Origin: an uncultured Psychroserpens sp. | GTDB lineage: Bacteria; Bacteroidota; Bacteroidia; Flavobacteriales; Flavobacteriaceae | DNA: 64,000 nt | Assembly (NCBI RefSeq): GCF_947492715.1 | Contig: NZ_CANLNS010000011.1 | Location: 1-64,000 of the forward strand | Direction: 5' to 3' | In this document: positions 52,115-60,651 of the stretch, in pieces | How the letters are laid out: every line of letters starts with the position of its first letter | How positions within the stretch are numbered: the stretch's first letter is position 1 | The notes under the pieces: model-generated | What the model was told of the DNA's origin: nothing | The model's database searches: none | Seen by the model: only the letters and a program-made list of their open reading frames with translations | Position numbers and translations under genes: made by a program

Positions 52115-53419
52115 ATGAGAACTAAATCACTTAAGAAAAACAAAATCAACGTCGTAACCCTAGGTTGCAGTAAGAATGTATACGATAGCGAAGTATTGAT
52201 GGGGCAACTTAAAGCCAATGGAAAAGATGTCGTTCATGAAGAAGAAGGAAACGTCGTTGTAATTAATACATGTGGTTTTATTAATAATGCAAAAGAAGAG
52301 AGCGTTAACACCATTTTGGAGTTTATGCAAAAGAAAGAGGCAGGTGATGTAGATAAAGTATTTGTGACAGGTTGTTTGAGTGAACGTTATAAACCAGATC
52401 TTCAAAAAGAAATCCCGAATGTGGACCAATATTTTGGGACAACAGAATTACCTCAATTATTAAAAGCTTTAGGAGCCGATTATAAACACGAACTAATAGG
52501 AGAGCGTTTAACAACGACACCTAAAAATTACGCTTATTTAAAAATTGCAGAAGGTTGTGATAGACCTTGCAGTTTTTGTGCTATTCCTTTAATGCGTGGA
52601 AAACATAAAAGTACACCAATAGAAGAATTAGTTATCGAAGCCGAAAAGTTGGCGGCCAATGGTGTTAAAGAACTTATTTTGATAGCTCAAGATTTGACAT
52701 ATTATGGCTTGGATCTATATAAAAAAAGAAACCTTGCCGAACTATTGGAGCACTTAGTCAAAGTAGATGGGATTGATTGGATTCGCTTGCATTATGCATT
52801 CCCAACTGGGTTTCCTATGGATGTATTAGACATTATGAATCGGGAGCCAAAAATATGTAACTATCTCGATATTCCGTTACAGCATATTTCAGATGCTATT
52901 CTGAAAAGTATGCGTCGTGGAACAACCAAAGAAAAAACAACTAAACTACTCAATGAATTTAGAGTTAAAGTGCCAGAAATGACGATTAGAACCACCCTTA
53001 TTGTTGGTTATCCTGGTGAAACAGAAGAGGATTTTCAGACACTTAAGCAATGGGTTAAGGACATGCGTTTTGAACGCTTAGGATGCTTTACTTATTCTCA
53101 TGAAGAAAATACTCATGCTTATAATTTAGAAGATGATGTTCCTGAAGATGTTAAAATTGATAGAGCAAATCAAATTATGGAAATTCAGTCTCAGATTTCA
53201 TGGGAATTGAACCAAGCGAAAATCGGACAAGAGTTTAAAGTAGTAATCGATAGAAAAGAAGGAAATTACTTCGTGGGACGTACAGAGTATGATTCTCCAG
53301 ATGTAGATAATGAGGTTTTAATTGATGCAACATCAACCTATTTAAAAACAGGAGAGTTTACAACAATTAAAGTAATTGAAGCCGAAGATTTTGATTTGTA
53401 TGCAGAGGTTGTTAACTAG
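52115..53419 (+). CDS. rimO: Ribosomal protein S12 methylthiotransferase RimO
   Basis: A 434-residue radical-SAM methylthiotransferase. The N-terminal UPF0004 domain holds three Cys for one iron-sulfur cluster (LGCSKNVYDSE, NTCGFINNAKEES, VTGCLSERYKP). The radical-SAM motif is EGCDRPCSFCAIPLMRG (about 148-164), and the end is a TRAM domain (about 370-434). It methylthiolates Asp of ribosomal protein S12. The GCSKNVYDSE start favours RimO over MiaB. I use the ATG at 52115; a TTG lies 6 bp upstream. Confidence 0.96.
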   Translation: MRTKSLKKNKINVVTLGCSKNVYDSEVLMGQLKANGKDVVHEEEGNVVVINTCGFINNAKEESVNTILEFMQKKEAGDVDKVFVTGCLSERYKPDLQKEIPNVDQYFGTTELPQLLKALGADYKHELIGERLTTTPKNYAYLKIAEGCDRPCSFCAIPLMRGKHKSTPIEELVIEAEKLAANGVKELILIAQDLTYYGLDLYKKRNLAELLEHLVKVDGIDWIRLHYAFPTGFPMDVLDIMNREPKICNYLDIPLQHISDAILKSMRRGTTKEKTTKLLNEFRVKVPEMTIRTTLIVGYPGETEEDFQTLKQWVKDMRFERLGCFTYSHEENTHAYNLEDDVPEDVKIDRANQIMEIQSQISWELNQAKIGQEFKVVIDRKEGNYFVGRTEYDSPDVDNEVLIDATSTYLKTGEFTTIKVIEAEDFDLYAEVVN

Positions 53420-53444
53420 AAGCTGTTTTTTTAGTTTTAAGATG

Positions 53445-54293
53445 TTATTGGTATTCTTTTTCTAGTAAATAAAAATGCTCATTTAAAATTAAATCGTGTT
53501 TCAGTTGTACAGAATTATTATAAGTTTTAGATAAACTGAAATAATCCTGATGATCTATAAGCTCATAATTCTTTATGCTTTTATAAAAGTCATCTTCAAT
53601 AGTTTGGTATTCATTTTTGCCTGTGTTTATTATCTGTTTATCGAAAAATTTCAACAATCTTTTATAGGCCATTGTAGATTTAAGCTCACCCCTAAAAGAA
53701 CCACTTCCAATAAAATCTCCAGAAGTTTGAATCGCATCAAAGAAGTTAAATAACCTATTGGTAGAGGGTCTGTCTAAAAAAAACAAAACACCTTCGAGAA
53801 GAATAAAACATTTACGACCATCTTTGATAGTTTCTATTTGCGTTTTTAAATCATCTTCATAATGGTCACTAAAATCTACACCAATAGAGTAGATTTGACG
53901 TTTAGGAAGTACGTTTTTATTTTGCCAATCGTTTATTTTTTTTGTTTTAAACCGTATGACTTCGTGTTTGTCAATTTCTATGTTGACGAGATTCTCATTC
54001 AAAAGAAAAGGGTACATGCTAAAACCGCTTCCAAAATTAATGAGTACTTCAATATGATGTGTTTCTATTAATGTTTTGAGTGTGTCAAGAAAATATCTAT
54101 TCCTTAAGCAGTGGGTTAGTGGTTCTTCAGTAGACACATCATTAAGATAGTTCTTTATCCATTTTTCGGTTTTCGGATTGTTCCATAGTTTAGCGAAGCG
54201 ATCTTGACTCAATTGTTCATTGGATGATCGAAACATTGATGTTACAAATGCAGTTTCGTGTATTGCTATGGATTTGTTTTTTTTCATTAGCAT
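53445..54293 (-). CDS. Class I SAM methyltransferase, leucine carboxyl methyltransferase-like
   Basis: A 282-residue protein with LCM-family features: an N-terminal helical cap (AIHETAFVTSMFRSSNEQLSQDRFA), the SAM site VLINFGSGFSMYPFLL (about 83-98), an acidic NIEIDKHEVIRFKTK strand end and FILLEGVLFFLDRPST (about 165-180). Bacterial members methylate small molecules or peptides rather than PP2A; the substrate is unknown. A second Met at residue 3 is an equally good start. It is 17 bp from the upstream DUF4287-type gene. Confidence 0.82.
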   Translation of the reverse strand: MLMKKNKSIAIHETAFVTSMFRSSNEQLSQDRFAKLWNNPKTEKWIKNYLNDVSTEEPLTHCLRNRYFLDTLKTLIETHHIEVLINFGSGFSMYPFLLNENLVNIEIDKHEVIRFKTKKINDWQNKNVLPKRQIYSIGVDFSDHYEDDLKTQIETIKDGRKCFILLEGVLFFLDRPSTNRLFNFFDAIQTSGDFIGSGSFRGELKSTMAYKRLLKFFDKQIINTGKNEYQTIEDDFYKSIKNYELIDHQDYFSLSKTYNNSVQLKHDLILNEHFYLLEKEYQ

Positions 54294-54310
54294 TTAGTTA
54301 ACTCATATCA

Positions 54311-54853
54311 TTACTCCGCTTTTATGTAGGCCTCTTTCATCCAGTCAATAAGTTCTTGATCTACATCATTCTCAGAAGTGATTTGTACACGATGAGTGCA
54401 CATCGTACCAAACGGTCCAGAGTTCCCCAAACGATCTGTAGTTGGCTTGTCTGGAAGTTTTAATCCTAAATCTATACGTGTCTTTGTTGCTGGTTTTATG
54501 AGTACGAATTGACGTTTTCTAATAACACTAACACTTGTTTTTTTAGGTGTAACAGTGACATCATTTCCAAAATCTTTTACCGCTGTTAGTAATTTTTCGT
54601 AGATCGGAAATAAAACCTCTTTGCCTTTGTATTGACTGCTCACTAAATCATCAGCTGTGTGCTGTTCTTCTTTAGATAGTGTGACTATGGTATTGGCAAA
54701 ACCGTGAGTAACGCCATGTTCTTTTTTTAGAAAGTTGACACCTTCAGAATGCTTCGCAAAGGCTTTACTTCTTAATATCGATTTCCATTCTTCTAGTGAT
54801 TTGCCAGTTTTCTCAGGCATGTTATTAATCATGGTTTCTAGTGCTTTGTCCAT
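54311..54853 (-). CDS. DUF4287/DUF5655 domain protein
   Basis: A 180-residue soluble protein. The N-terminal DUF4287-like part (about 1-60) has MPEKTGKSLEEWKSILRSK and KEHGVTHGFANTIV. The C-terminal DUF5655-like part (about 75-178) has KTSVSVIRKRQFVLIKPATKTRIDLGL and ends with the helix DQELIDWMKEAYIKAE. Both are families of unknown function that often occur fused. It is probably co-transcribed with the methyltransferase gene. Confidence 0.78.
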   Translation of the reverse strand: MDKALETMINNMPEKTGKSLEEWKSILRSKAFAKHSEGVNFLKKEHGVTHGFANTIVTLSKEEQHTADDLVSSQYKGKEVLFPIYEKLLTAVKDFGNDVTVTPKKTSVSVIRKRQFVLIKPATKTRIDLGLKLPDKPTTDRLGNSGPFGTMCTHRVQITSENDVDQELIDWMKEAYIKAE

Positions 54854-54925
54854 AGCGTAATTGAGTATTGAAGTTTATTGCTTTTAAAGATAAAGGAAGT
54901 TTATAATATTTCAGAAAAACCAACA

Positions 54926-54962
54926 AAAAAAAGAGCAAGCATTTGGAGAACTTACTCTTTTA
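54926..54962 (-). terminator. Minus-strand terminator hairpin
   Basis: On the minus strand AAAAGAGTAAG pairs with CTTGCTCTTTT (one mismatch) and is followed by eight T in all. It lies upstream of the 54311-54853 gene, so it must end a transcript that starts further right on the minus strand. Confidence 0.65.
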
Positions 54963-55116
54963 AACAAACTAATGGGATTTGGCCAATCCCATCATTAGAT
55001 TTTTTATAATGAATTGGTTGTCATTGGTTTTTGTAGCGACTTGCTACTGGCGAAACGACAAGTCTAACCAGAGCAAGGCACCACAAAACTGGTTGTCAAG
55101 TTAATGACACTGTAAA
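54963..55116 (-). ncRNA. Candidate structured RNA in an ORF-free region
   Basis: A region more GC-rich than its surroundings, with nested complementarity: ATGGGATT/AATCCCAT at 54972-54992, TGTCATTGG near 55020 with TTAATGACA near 55100, GACTTG/CAAGTC (about 55040-55065), GTAGC/GCTAC, and CCAG/CTGG. These can stack as a multi-branched fold. The terminator at 54926-54962 suggests minus-strand transcription. It is not a tRNA, and I cannot name an RNA family. Confidence 0.35.
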
Positions 55117-55151
55117 CTTACAATCCGTACACATTGATTTAAAATTTAAGG

Positions 55152-55170
55152 GGTGGACAAAGAGTGGACA
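55152..55170 (+). repeat. Tandem GTGGACA words
   Basis: GTGGACA occurs twice (55153-55159 and 55164-55170) with an 11-bp period, 45 bp upstream of the surface-protein gene cluster. One helical turn of spacing suits binding of a dimeric protein; no regulator can be named. Confidence 0.4.
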
Positions 55171-55214
55171 TGAGCTTTTTTGCTTTTTTTTAGTGATTTG
55201 CTGTCCTACCTTAG

Positions 55215-55733
55215 ATGAAATTAAACATGTTAATTATGTCACATCAAAACTGGATTGTTACAAGTTTAATGCTCATCTTTTCATTGGGATCTGCTCAAAC
55301 TTTAAAACGAGAATCGCTAGGAATTCAAGGGTCATCTCATGTTGTCTATGCTAATGCTAAAAGCTATTATATTCAAGAGAGTATTGGTCAACAAAGTGTT
55401 ATACGAACCTACGACGCTAGCAACTATAGCTTACGTCAAGGGTTTTTGCAGCCCGTAAACGTGTCTTTGATTTCAGAAAACTTAGATGGTAGTCTATTGG
55501 GATTTACCTATCCGAATCCTTTCGTAAATCAAATTAGTATAGAGTTTCAAGAACCGGTTTTCGATCGTGTTAATGTAACCATGCATGATATCTTAGGGCG
55601 ACTAGTTTATAACGAAATTTTTAATCCAGTTCAGACCTTAGTTTTAAATTTTGGAGATTTAAGTTCTGGTCAATATCTATTACGAATACAAATGCGTACC
55701 GAGTTATTTGTGGCTAAACTGATTAGGAAATAA
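55215..55733 (+). CDS. T9SS type A sorting domain protein
   Basis: A 172-residue protein with a signal peptide (ending SLGSAQ, about residue 28). A short mature region is followed by a C-terminal T9SS type A domain: FTYPNPFVNQISIEF, NVTMHDILGRLVYNE and LSSGQYLLRIQ. The small size suggests a surface-anchored fragment or partner rather than an enzyme. It is first in a three-gene cluster with a beta-barrel protein and a long repeat protein. In-frame ATGs at codons 5 and 8 are possible alternative starts. Confidence 0.82.
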   Translation: MKLNMLIMSHQNWIVTSLMLIFSLGSAQTLKRESLGIQGSSHVVYANAKSYYIQESIGQQSVIRTYDASNYSLRQGFLQPVNVSLISENLDGSLLGFTYPNPFVNQISIEFQEPVFDRVNVTMHDILGRLVYNEIFNPVQTLVLNFGDLSSGQYLLRIQMRTELFVAKLIRK

Positions 55734-55737
55734 GGGT

Positions 55738-56385
55738 ATGAAACGTATTGTTTTTTTATTAGTAATAGCGAATTCATTCTTAGGTTATACGCAGCAACTC
55801 TATCTAGAATTGGGTAAGACCATTTCAGCATTTGATTATAAAAACTCTTTAGGATTGGGATTAGAAAACTTGCAATCTAAATCCAATACATATTTGAAAA
55901 TGGGGTATCGAGATGTGATTAATAATGAAGAGACATTCTTTTTTTCAATTGGTGCGACATACAATGGATATGGCGCCATTGGAAGTGATAGAACCCTTGA
56001 TAATTTCTTTGAATGGGATGTTACCTATATAGGTTTGGAAGCAGGTCTCGATTTTAGATTATTTAGAGTTCGGGATTTTTCCTTTTTTCTGAAAGGAAAC
56101 GTTTCAGCAGAATTTTTAATACAGGGCAATCAAACGGTTAATAATCAGGTATTCAATCTTGTAGGAGAGGAAGAATTTAATAATCATATTTTTTTCTTAA
56201 GAGGCGGATTAATGATGACCTATCCAATTTCAAGAAACACCCTTATTACAGCAAATTATTCCATTGGAAAAACGGCATTATTAGACCAAGGTAATGCTAT
56301 AGATAAAGAAGAATTAAAACTCACGGCACATCAATTTGGATTTGGTATTATCATAAGTCTGCCTAATTGTAACTGCTCATTTTAA
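55738..56385 (+). CDS. Outer-membrane beta-barrel-like protein
   Basis: A 215-residue protein with a signal peptide (about 1-18, ending GYTQ). Alternating hydrophobic/polar strands run to the C-terminus (LYLELGKTISAFDY, FFFSIGATYNGYG, AGLDFRLFRV, QFGFGIIISLP), consistent with an 8-stranded OmpW/OmpA-type barrel. It begins 4 bp after the T9SS-domain gene and ends 11 bp before the repeat-protein gene. A role as membrane partner of its neighbours is inferred. Confidence 0.72.
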   Translation: MKRIVFLLVIANSFLGYTQQLYLELGKTISAFDYKNSLGLGLENLQSKSNTYLKMGYRDVINNEETFFFSIGATYNGYGAIGSDRTLDNFFEWDVTYIGLEAGLDFRLFRVRDFSFFLKGNVSAEFLIQGNQTVNNQVFNLVGEEEFNNHIFFLRGGLMMTYPISRNTLITANYSIGKTALLDQGNAIDKEELKLTAHQFGFGIIISLPNCNCSF

Positions 56386-56396
56386 ATTAAAACGTC

Positions 56397-58649
56397 ATGA
56401 AGAAGACCACACTATTATTAATGTTAATGTTACACGTTATTGTATTTGCGCAAACAGATGGAATCAATTATCAAGCGGTTATTATTGACAATAATCCTCA
56501 AGAGATTCCAGGAGTAGATATTCAAAGTAACAACTTGCCAAATGCCCCACTAGAGGTGCGCTTTACTATTTTAGATGACTCAAATTCAGTTATTTATCAG
56601 GAAACTCATCAAACGGAAACCGATCCTTTTGGAATGATTAACCTCATGATTGGCCAAGGTGCAGTTACATCACAAAGCCCAACACTATTTGGACAAATTT
56701 ATTGGAATAACCCTAAGCAGTTAAAGGTTGAGATAGATCTTTTTGATGGCAATGGTCTGGTAGAGTTTAGTAATCAAAAACTAACGTATATTCCTTACGT
56801 TAGACATCGAGAAATTATTGCGACTTCAACATTAGATGTTGATGGAGCAACCAATTTAAATAATAGCTTGTCTGTTAATAATCAGAGTCCTACAGAGTTA
56901 TCGGGAACTTTAACTGTTGATAATGACACTAACCTTAATAGTAATTTAACGGTTAACAATCAAAGCCCAACATATCTTACAGGAGATTTGACAGTTGATG
57001 GCTTGGTGAGTTTTGATGGCGAATTGGCAGTTGGAGGAGATACTAATTTATATTCAGATTTGACAGTATCTGGGAATACTTTGCTTGAGGGAAATTTAAA
57101 TGTATTAGGGATCTCTAATTTTAGTGATGGCATTTTCGAAAATATTTCAGTAACACAGAACTCTGCCTTAAATGTCCTAGATGTTGATGGTGTAACAAAT
57201 ATTAATAACGCGTTTAATGTGAATAATGGAAACCTCGCTAGTTTATCTGGGAATTTAAGTGTTGATGGTGGTACTTCATTAAATAGTACGCTTGCGGTTA
57301 CAGGGACTTCCACATTAAGTAATACGCTTACGGTGAATTCAAATAGTAACTTGAACGGACAAGTTATTGTTGATGCTAATATGGATGCAGTTGGAGGAGA
57401 TTTGTTTTCGGCGGCTCATCCATTACGTGTAAAAGGAAGTAGACAAGGTATTTCAATTGAGTTAACTGGAATTTCTGGAGGAACGCCAAATAGTGGAAAT
57501 AATTTCTTGTCGTTTACTAATGCCAACAATGTGAGATACGGTAGAATAGAAGGTCAAACTTCGGGAGAGTTATCAGGTAGTTTTATGTTTGTTTGGCATA
57601 CAACAATGGTGGCTTTAGAAACGGCTTTTCAAGTGGCTATGGTTGCATTTGATGTTATTGGTGTAGACGATTTTGATGTAGCTGTCGTTGAAGGGTTTGA
57701 AATGGTGAATGTTATTGCAAATTGGACTGCAATTAACACCTATAATGCAGCCAATGTTGGAGTTTCCTTTTCATCGGGATTTGGTGATTATGCTGAATGG
57801 CTTGAAAAAAATGATTACTCAGAGGGTTTTAATTTTGGGGATATTGTTGGTGTAATTGGAGGTAAGATTACTAAGAATACCAAAGAGGCAGATCACTACA
57901 TGGTGATTTCTCAAAATCCCATAGTGCTTGGTAATATGCAAGATGATGAACATCAGAAATATTATGAAAAAGTAGCATTTATGGGGCAAGTTCCCGTGAA
58001 GGTTATTGGTAAAGTTTCTATAGGCGATTATATCGTACCATCTGGACTAAATGATGGTATTGGAAAAGCCATTTCACCAAAGCAACTTAAACTTTCAGAA
58101 TATGCTAAGGTTGTGGGAGTAGCATGGTCTGCTTCTGAAACGAATACGCTGTCAATGATAAACCTAGCTGTTGGTATAAATGCCAATAATACATCTCAAG
58201 TTTTAACTGCACAGCAAAATGAAATAAATAAGCTGAAAAAGGAAATCAATATGATTTTGTCTTATCTAAAAGAAAAAGACGAATCATTCCGAATTGAAGA
58301 ATATAATAATTTAAGCGATACTCATAAAAATGAAGGTAATAAGGCACATAGTGACGTGGTTACAAATACAACAGTGCTACCTGTCGAAACTATAGCTACA
58401 ACTAGAGAAACTAGTGAAGTAAGCAGCGTTGTTGGTTTCAATAATTCCAATATAAGTTTGTCAAACATCAATTATAAGAAAATAGTGAAAATGTTAGAGG
58501 AACATCCCGAAGTTCTGAGTGAAATTTTATCTGATGCCAGAGAACTTTTGAAAAAAAGAGGCGTCGATTATACCCGATATGAACAAACAAATAAATTGGT
58601 GACAGATGGAGCATATTTTTTGAATTACCTAAGAGAGATGGCGAAATAA
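56397..58649 (+). CDS. Long repeat protein with beta-solenoid and Peptidase_G2-like region
   Basis: A 750-residue protein with a signal peptide (about 1-18). An N-terminal beta domain is followed by tandem degenerate repeats at about 145-330 of the form T-N-L-x-S-x-L-T-V (NLNSNLTVNNQSP, GDLTVDGLVSFDGELAV), as in beta-solenoid tail-fibre-like proteins. Residues about 455-600 (FGDYAEWLEKNDYSEG, GDIVGVIGGKIT, VPVKVIGKVSIGDYIVPS) resemble the Peptidase_G2 region of phage-type fibres. A coiled coil follows (QNEINKLKKEINMIL). There is no T9SS sorting domain at the end. A trimeric surface fibre is the best guess. Confidence 0.7.
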   Translation: MKKTTLLLMLMLHVIVFAQTDGINYQAVIIDNNPQEIPGVDIQSNNLPNAPLEVRFTILDDSNSVIYQETHQTETDPFGMINLMIGQGAVTSQSPTLFGQIYWNNPKQLKVEIDLFDGNGLVEFSNQKLTYIPYVRHREIIATSTLDVDGATNLNNSLSVNNQSPTELSGTLTVDNDTNLNSNLTVNNQSPTYLTGDLTVDGLVSFDGELAVGGDTNLYSDLTVSGNTLLEGNLNVLGISNFSDGIFENISVTQNSALNVLDVDGVTNINNAFNVNNGNLASLSGNLSVDGGTSLNSTLAVTGTSTLSNTLTVNSNSNLNGQVIVDANMDAVGGDLFSAAHPLRVKGSRQGISIELTGISGGTPNSGNNFLSFTNANNVRYGRIEGQTSGELSGSFMFVWHTTMVALETAFQVAMVAFDVIGVDDFDVAVVEGFEMVNVIANWTAINTYNAANVGVSFSSGFGDYAEWLEKNDYSEGFNFGDIVGVIGGKITKNTKEADHYMVISQNPIVLGNMQDDEHQKYYEKVAFMGQVPVKVIGKVSIGDYIVPSGLNDGIGKAISPKQLKLSEYAKVVGVAWSASETNTLSMINLAVGINANNTSQVLTAQQNEINKLKKEINMILSYLKEKDESFRIEEYNNLSDTHKNEGNKAHSDVVTNTTVLPVETIATTRETSEVSSVVGFNNSNISLSNINYKKIVKMLEEHPEVLSEILSDARELLKKRGVDYTRYEQTNKLVTDGAYFLNYLREMAK

Positions 58650-58716
58650 AGAAGAAACGATACGTTCAAATGTGCTACGAATCAGGCTATATGACTAAAT
58701 TTAATGAGTTTCTTAG

Positions 58717-59344
58717 TTAATAAAATCTTTTAAATTTTCGCATTTGGTATAGGATTACAAGGGCATAAATTAGTGGAATTAACAGTATTGTAGTTGTTAA
58801 AATTAGGGATAATGTTACACCAAACACAGATTCCATATGCCATTGGCCAACAGCTATATTAGAAAGCAAATAGACGAGAATGATAACTTGAAGAATTCCT
58901 AAAGGAATCAAGTTTAGCCATAAAAATAGTTGTTTTGCGGTATTCCATTTTTTTATAAATGGCTCAAGGTTATACGTTTCAGAAAGTACTATCATTGATT
59001 TACAAAACATAATTATTCCCCAAAGAATATAAAGATCTAAAAGATCTATTAGAACTCCAACGAATAGCGGAACATTGTATATAACAATGTCATAAAATGA
59101 AAACAGAATTTGAATTGCAGAGGCAACTAATGCATGTTTAATTGCTGCTTTAAATATGGGGGTTATCAACTTGAATTTTTGAGATTCCCGATACACCTTT
59201 AAAAACCATAGTAGCTCCAATGATATCATGAAGGATATCCAGTTTAAGCCCGAAACCGTTTGTGGTACTGGAAATATGAAAATCGATAATGATAATTATA
59301 ACACCCCAAAAAATGAGATTAAGATGCTTAGGTAATTCTGACAT
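58717..59344 (-). pseudogene. Membrane protein gene split by a one-base frameshift
   Basis: Two overlapping frames: 59150-59344 encodes 64 residues (MSELPKHLNLIFWGVIIIII...) and 58717-59229 encodes 170 residues with four membrane helices. Removing one base from the five-G run at 59158-59162 (plus strand) joins them into one protein of about 206 residues, passing through IQVDN to PIFKAAIKHALVASA. The second frame's own upstream ATG at 59229 would lie inside the first frame. A real mutation or a homopolymer sequencing error are both possible. The family is not recognised. It starts 11 bp after the thrC stop codon. Confidence 0.65.
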
Positions 59345-59355
59345 GATAAATAGGA

Positions 59356-60651
59356 TTAACGATTTTGTAAAAAATCTTTCAAATCTTGGTAACTAGAAAT
59401 CTTTATAGCAACTTTATCTTTATCTATAACTGCTTTAATTTGAGGAGGCAGTTTGAGTTGAGTTTTTATAACACCCTCTACAACGTCTAAAAATTTAGTA
59501 GGATGTGCCGTTTCAAGAAAAACACAATGGGCACTATTGTCCGTTTTAAGATAGTCTTTGCAACCTAAATAGCCAACAGCACCATGAGGATCTGCAACGT
59601 AGTTAAACTGCTCGTAAATTTCTAATAGCGCTTCTTTGGTTTGAGCGTCGGTATAACTAAATGATGATAGGTTAGTCTTGAGTTGGTCAAAATTGTTATT
59701 ATAAATTTCTTGAATACGAATAAAATTACTTGGATTTCCTACATCCATCGCATTGCTAATAGTTGGTACTGAAGGTCTCGGACTATAGTTTTTGGTTTTT
59801 AAATAATTGGTAACAACATTATTTGCATTGTTTGAAGCAATAAAATGATTTACTGGGAGTCCCAGTTTTTGTGCCATCATACCAGCACAAATATTTCCAA
59901 AGTTTCCACTAGGAATAGAGAATACGATGTTGTTATGTTTTTTATGCAATTCCCTATAAGCAAACATAAAATAGAATAATTGAGGTAACCATCTTGCTAC
60001 GTTGATAGAATTGGCAGATGTTAATTGTGTTTTTTGAGTAATCGATTCATCTAAAAACGCCTTTTTCACCATGTCCTGACAGTCATCAAAAACTCCATCT
60101 ACCTCAAGTGCGGTGATATTTTGACCAAGGGTTGTGAGTTGCTTTTCTTGAATATCACTAACTTTTCCTGAAGGATACAAAATGACAACATTTACACCTT
60201 CAACACCAAGAAAGCCATTAGCAACAGCACCTCCAGTATCTCCTGAAGTAGCAACTAAAACTGTAACTTCGTTCGTGTTGTTTTGATTAAAATAACCAAG
60301 ACACCTCGCCATAAATCGTGCACCAACGTCTTTGAAAGCCATGGTTGGTCCATGAAACAATTCTAAAGTTGATATGTTGTCATTTAGTGGTATTATGGGG
60401 AAATCAAACGTAAGTGTTTCTTCAATTATCTTTTTTAATACGGCTTCAGGAATTTCAGGGCTTACAAATTGTTTAATGGCTTCAAAAGCAATATCACTGT
60501 TAGATTTGTCTCCAATAGTTTCAAAAAATGATGGATGTAAAGGGGTAATGTGTTCTGGGAAATATAAACCTCTATCTGGTGCAAGTCCCTTTATTACTGC
60601 TTTTTCGAACGTTGTGTTTGGTGCTTCTCTATTTAGACTGTAATAGTTCAT
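59356..60651 (-). CDS. thrC: Threonine synthase
   Basis: A 431-residue PLP enzyme of the longer threonine-synthase class: MNYYSLNREAPNTTFEKAVIKGLAPDRGLYFPE at the start, the PLP Lys in GPTMAFKDVGARFMAR (about 105-120), VATSGDTGGAVANGF and IPSGNFGNICAG for the phosphate cup. It converts O-phosphohomoserine to threonine. It abuts thrB (stop and start adjacent) in the order thrA-thrB-thrC. Confidence 0.96.
   Translation of the reverse strand: MNYYSLNREAPNTTFEKAVIKGLAPDRGLYFPEHITPLHPSFFETIGDKSNSDIAFEAIKQFVSPEIPEAVLKKIIEETLTFDFPIIPLNDNISTLELFHGPTMAFKDVGARFMARCLGYFNQNNTNEVTVLVATSGDTGGAVANGFLGVEGVNVVILYPSGKVSDIQEKQLTTLGQNITALEVDGVFDDCQDMVKKAFLDESITQKTQLTSANSINVARWLPQLFYFMFAYRELHKKHNNIVFSIPSGNFGNICAGMMAQKLGLPVNHFIASNNANNVVTNYLKTKNYSPRPSVPTISNAMDVGNPSNFIRIQEIYNNNFDQLKTNLSSFSYTDAQTKEALLEIYEQFNYVADPHGAVGYLGCKDYLKTDNSAHCVFLETAHPTKFLDVVEGVIKTQLKLPPQIKAVIDKDKVAIKISSYQDLKDFLQNR

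Noticed and set aside
55017-55110. tRNA or tmRNA gene
   Set aside because: No cloverleaf with a TTC arm and 3' acceptor pairing can be built, and no tag-peptide frame is visible.
56397-58649. Repeat protein as a T9SS cargo
   Set aside because: The C-terminus lacks the PNP...G.L......SG.Y..KV pattern of the sorting domain seen in the 55215 and 37816 products.
59150-59344. Programmed frameshift in the membrane gene after thrC
   Set aside because: The shift point is a plain C/G homopolymer without an in-frame X XXY YYZ heptamer; mutation or sequencing error is simpler.
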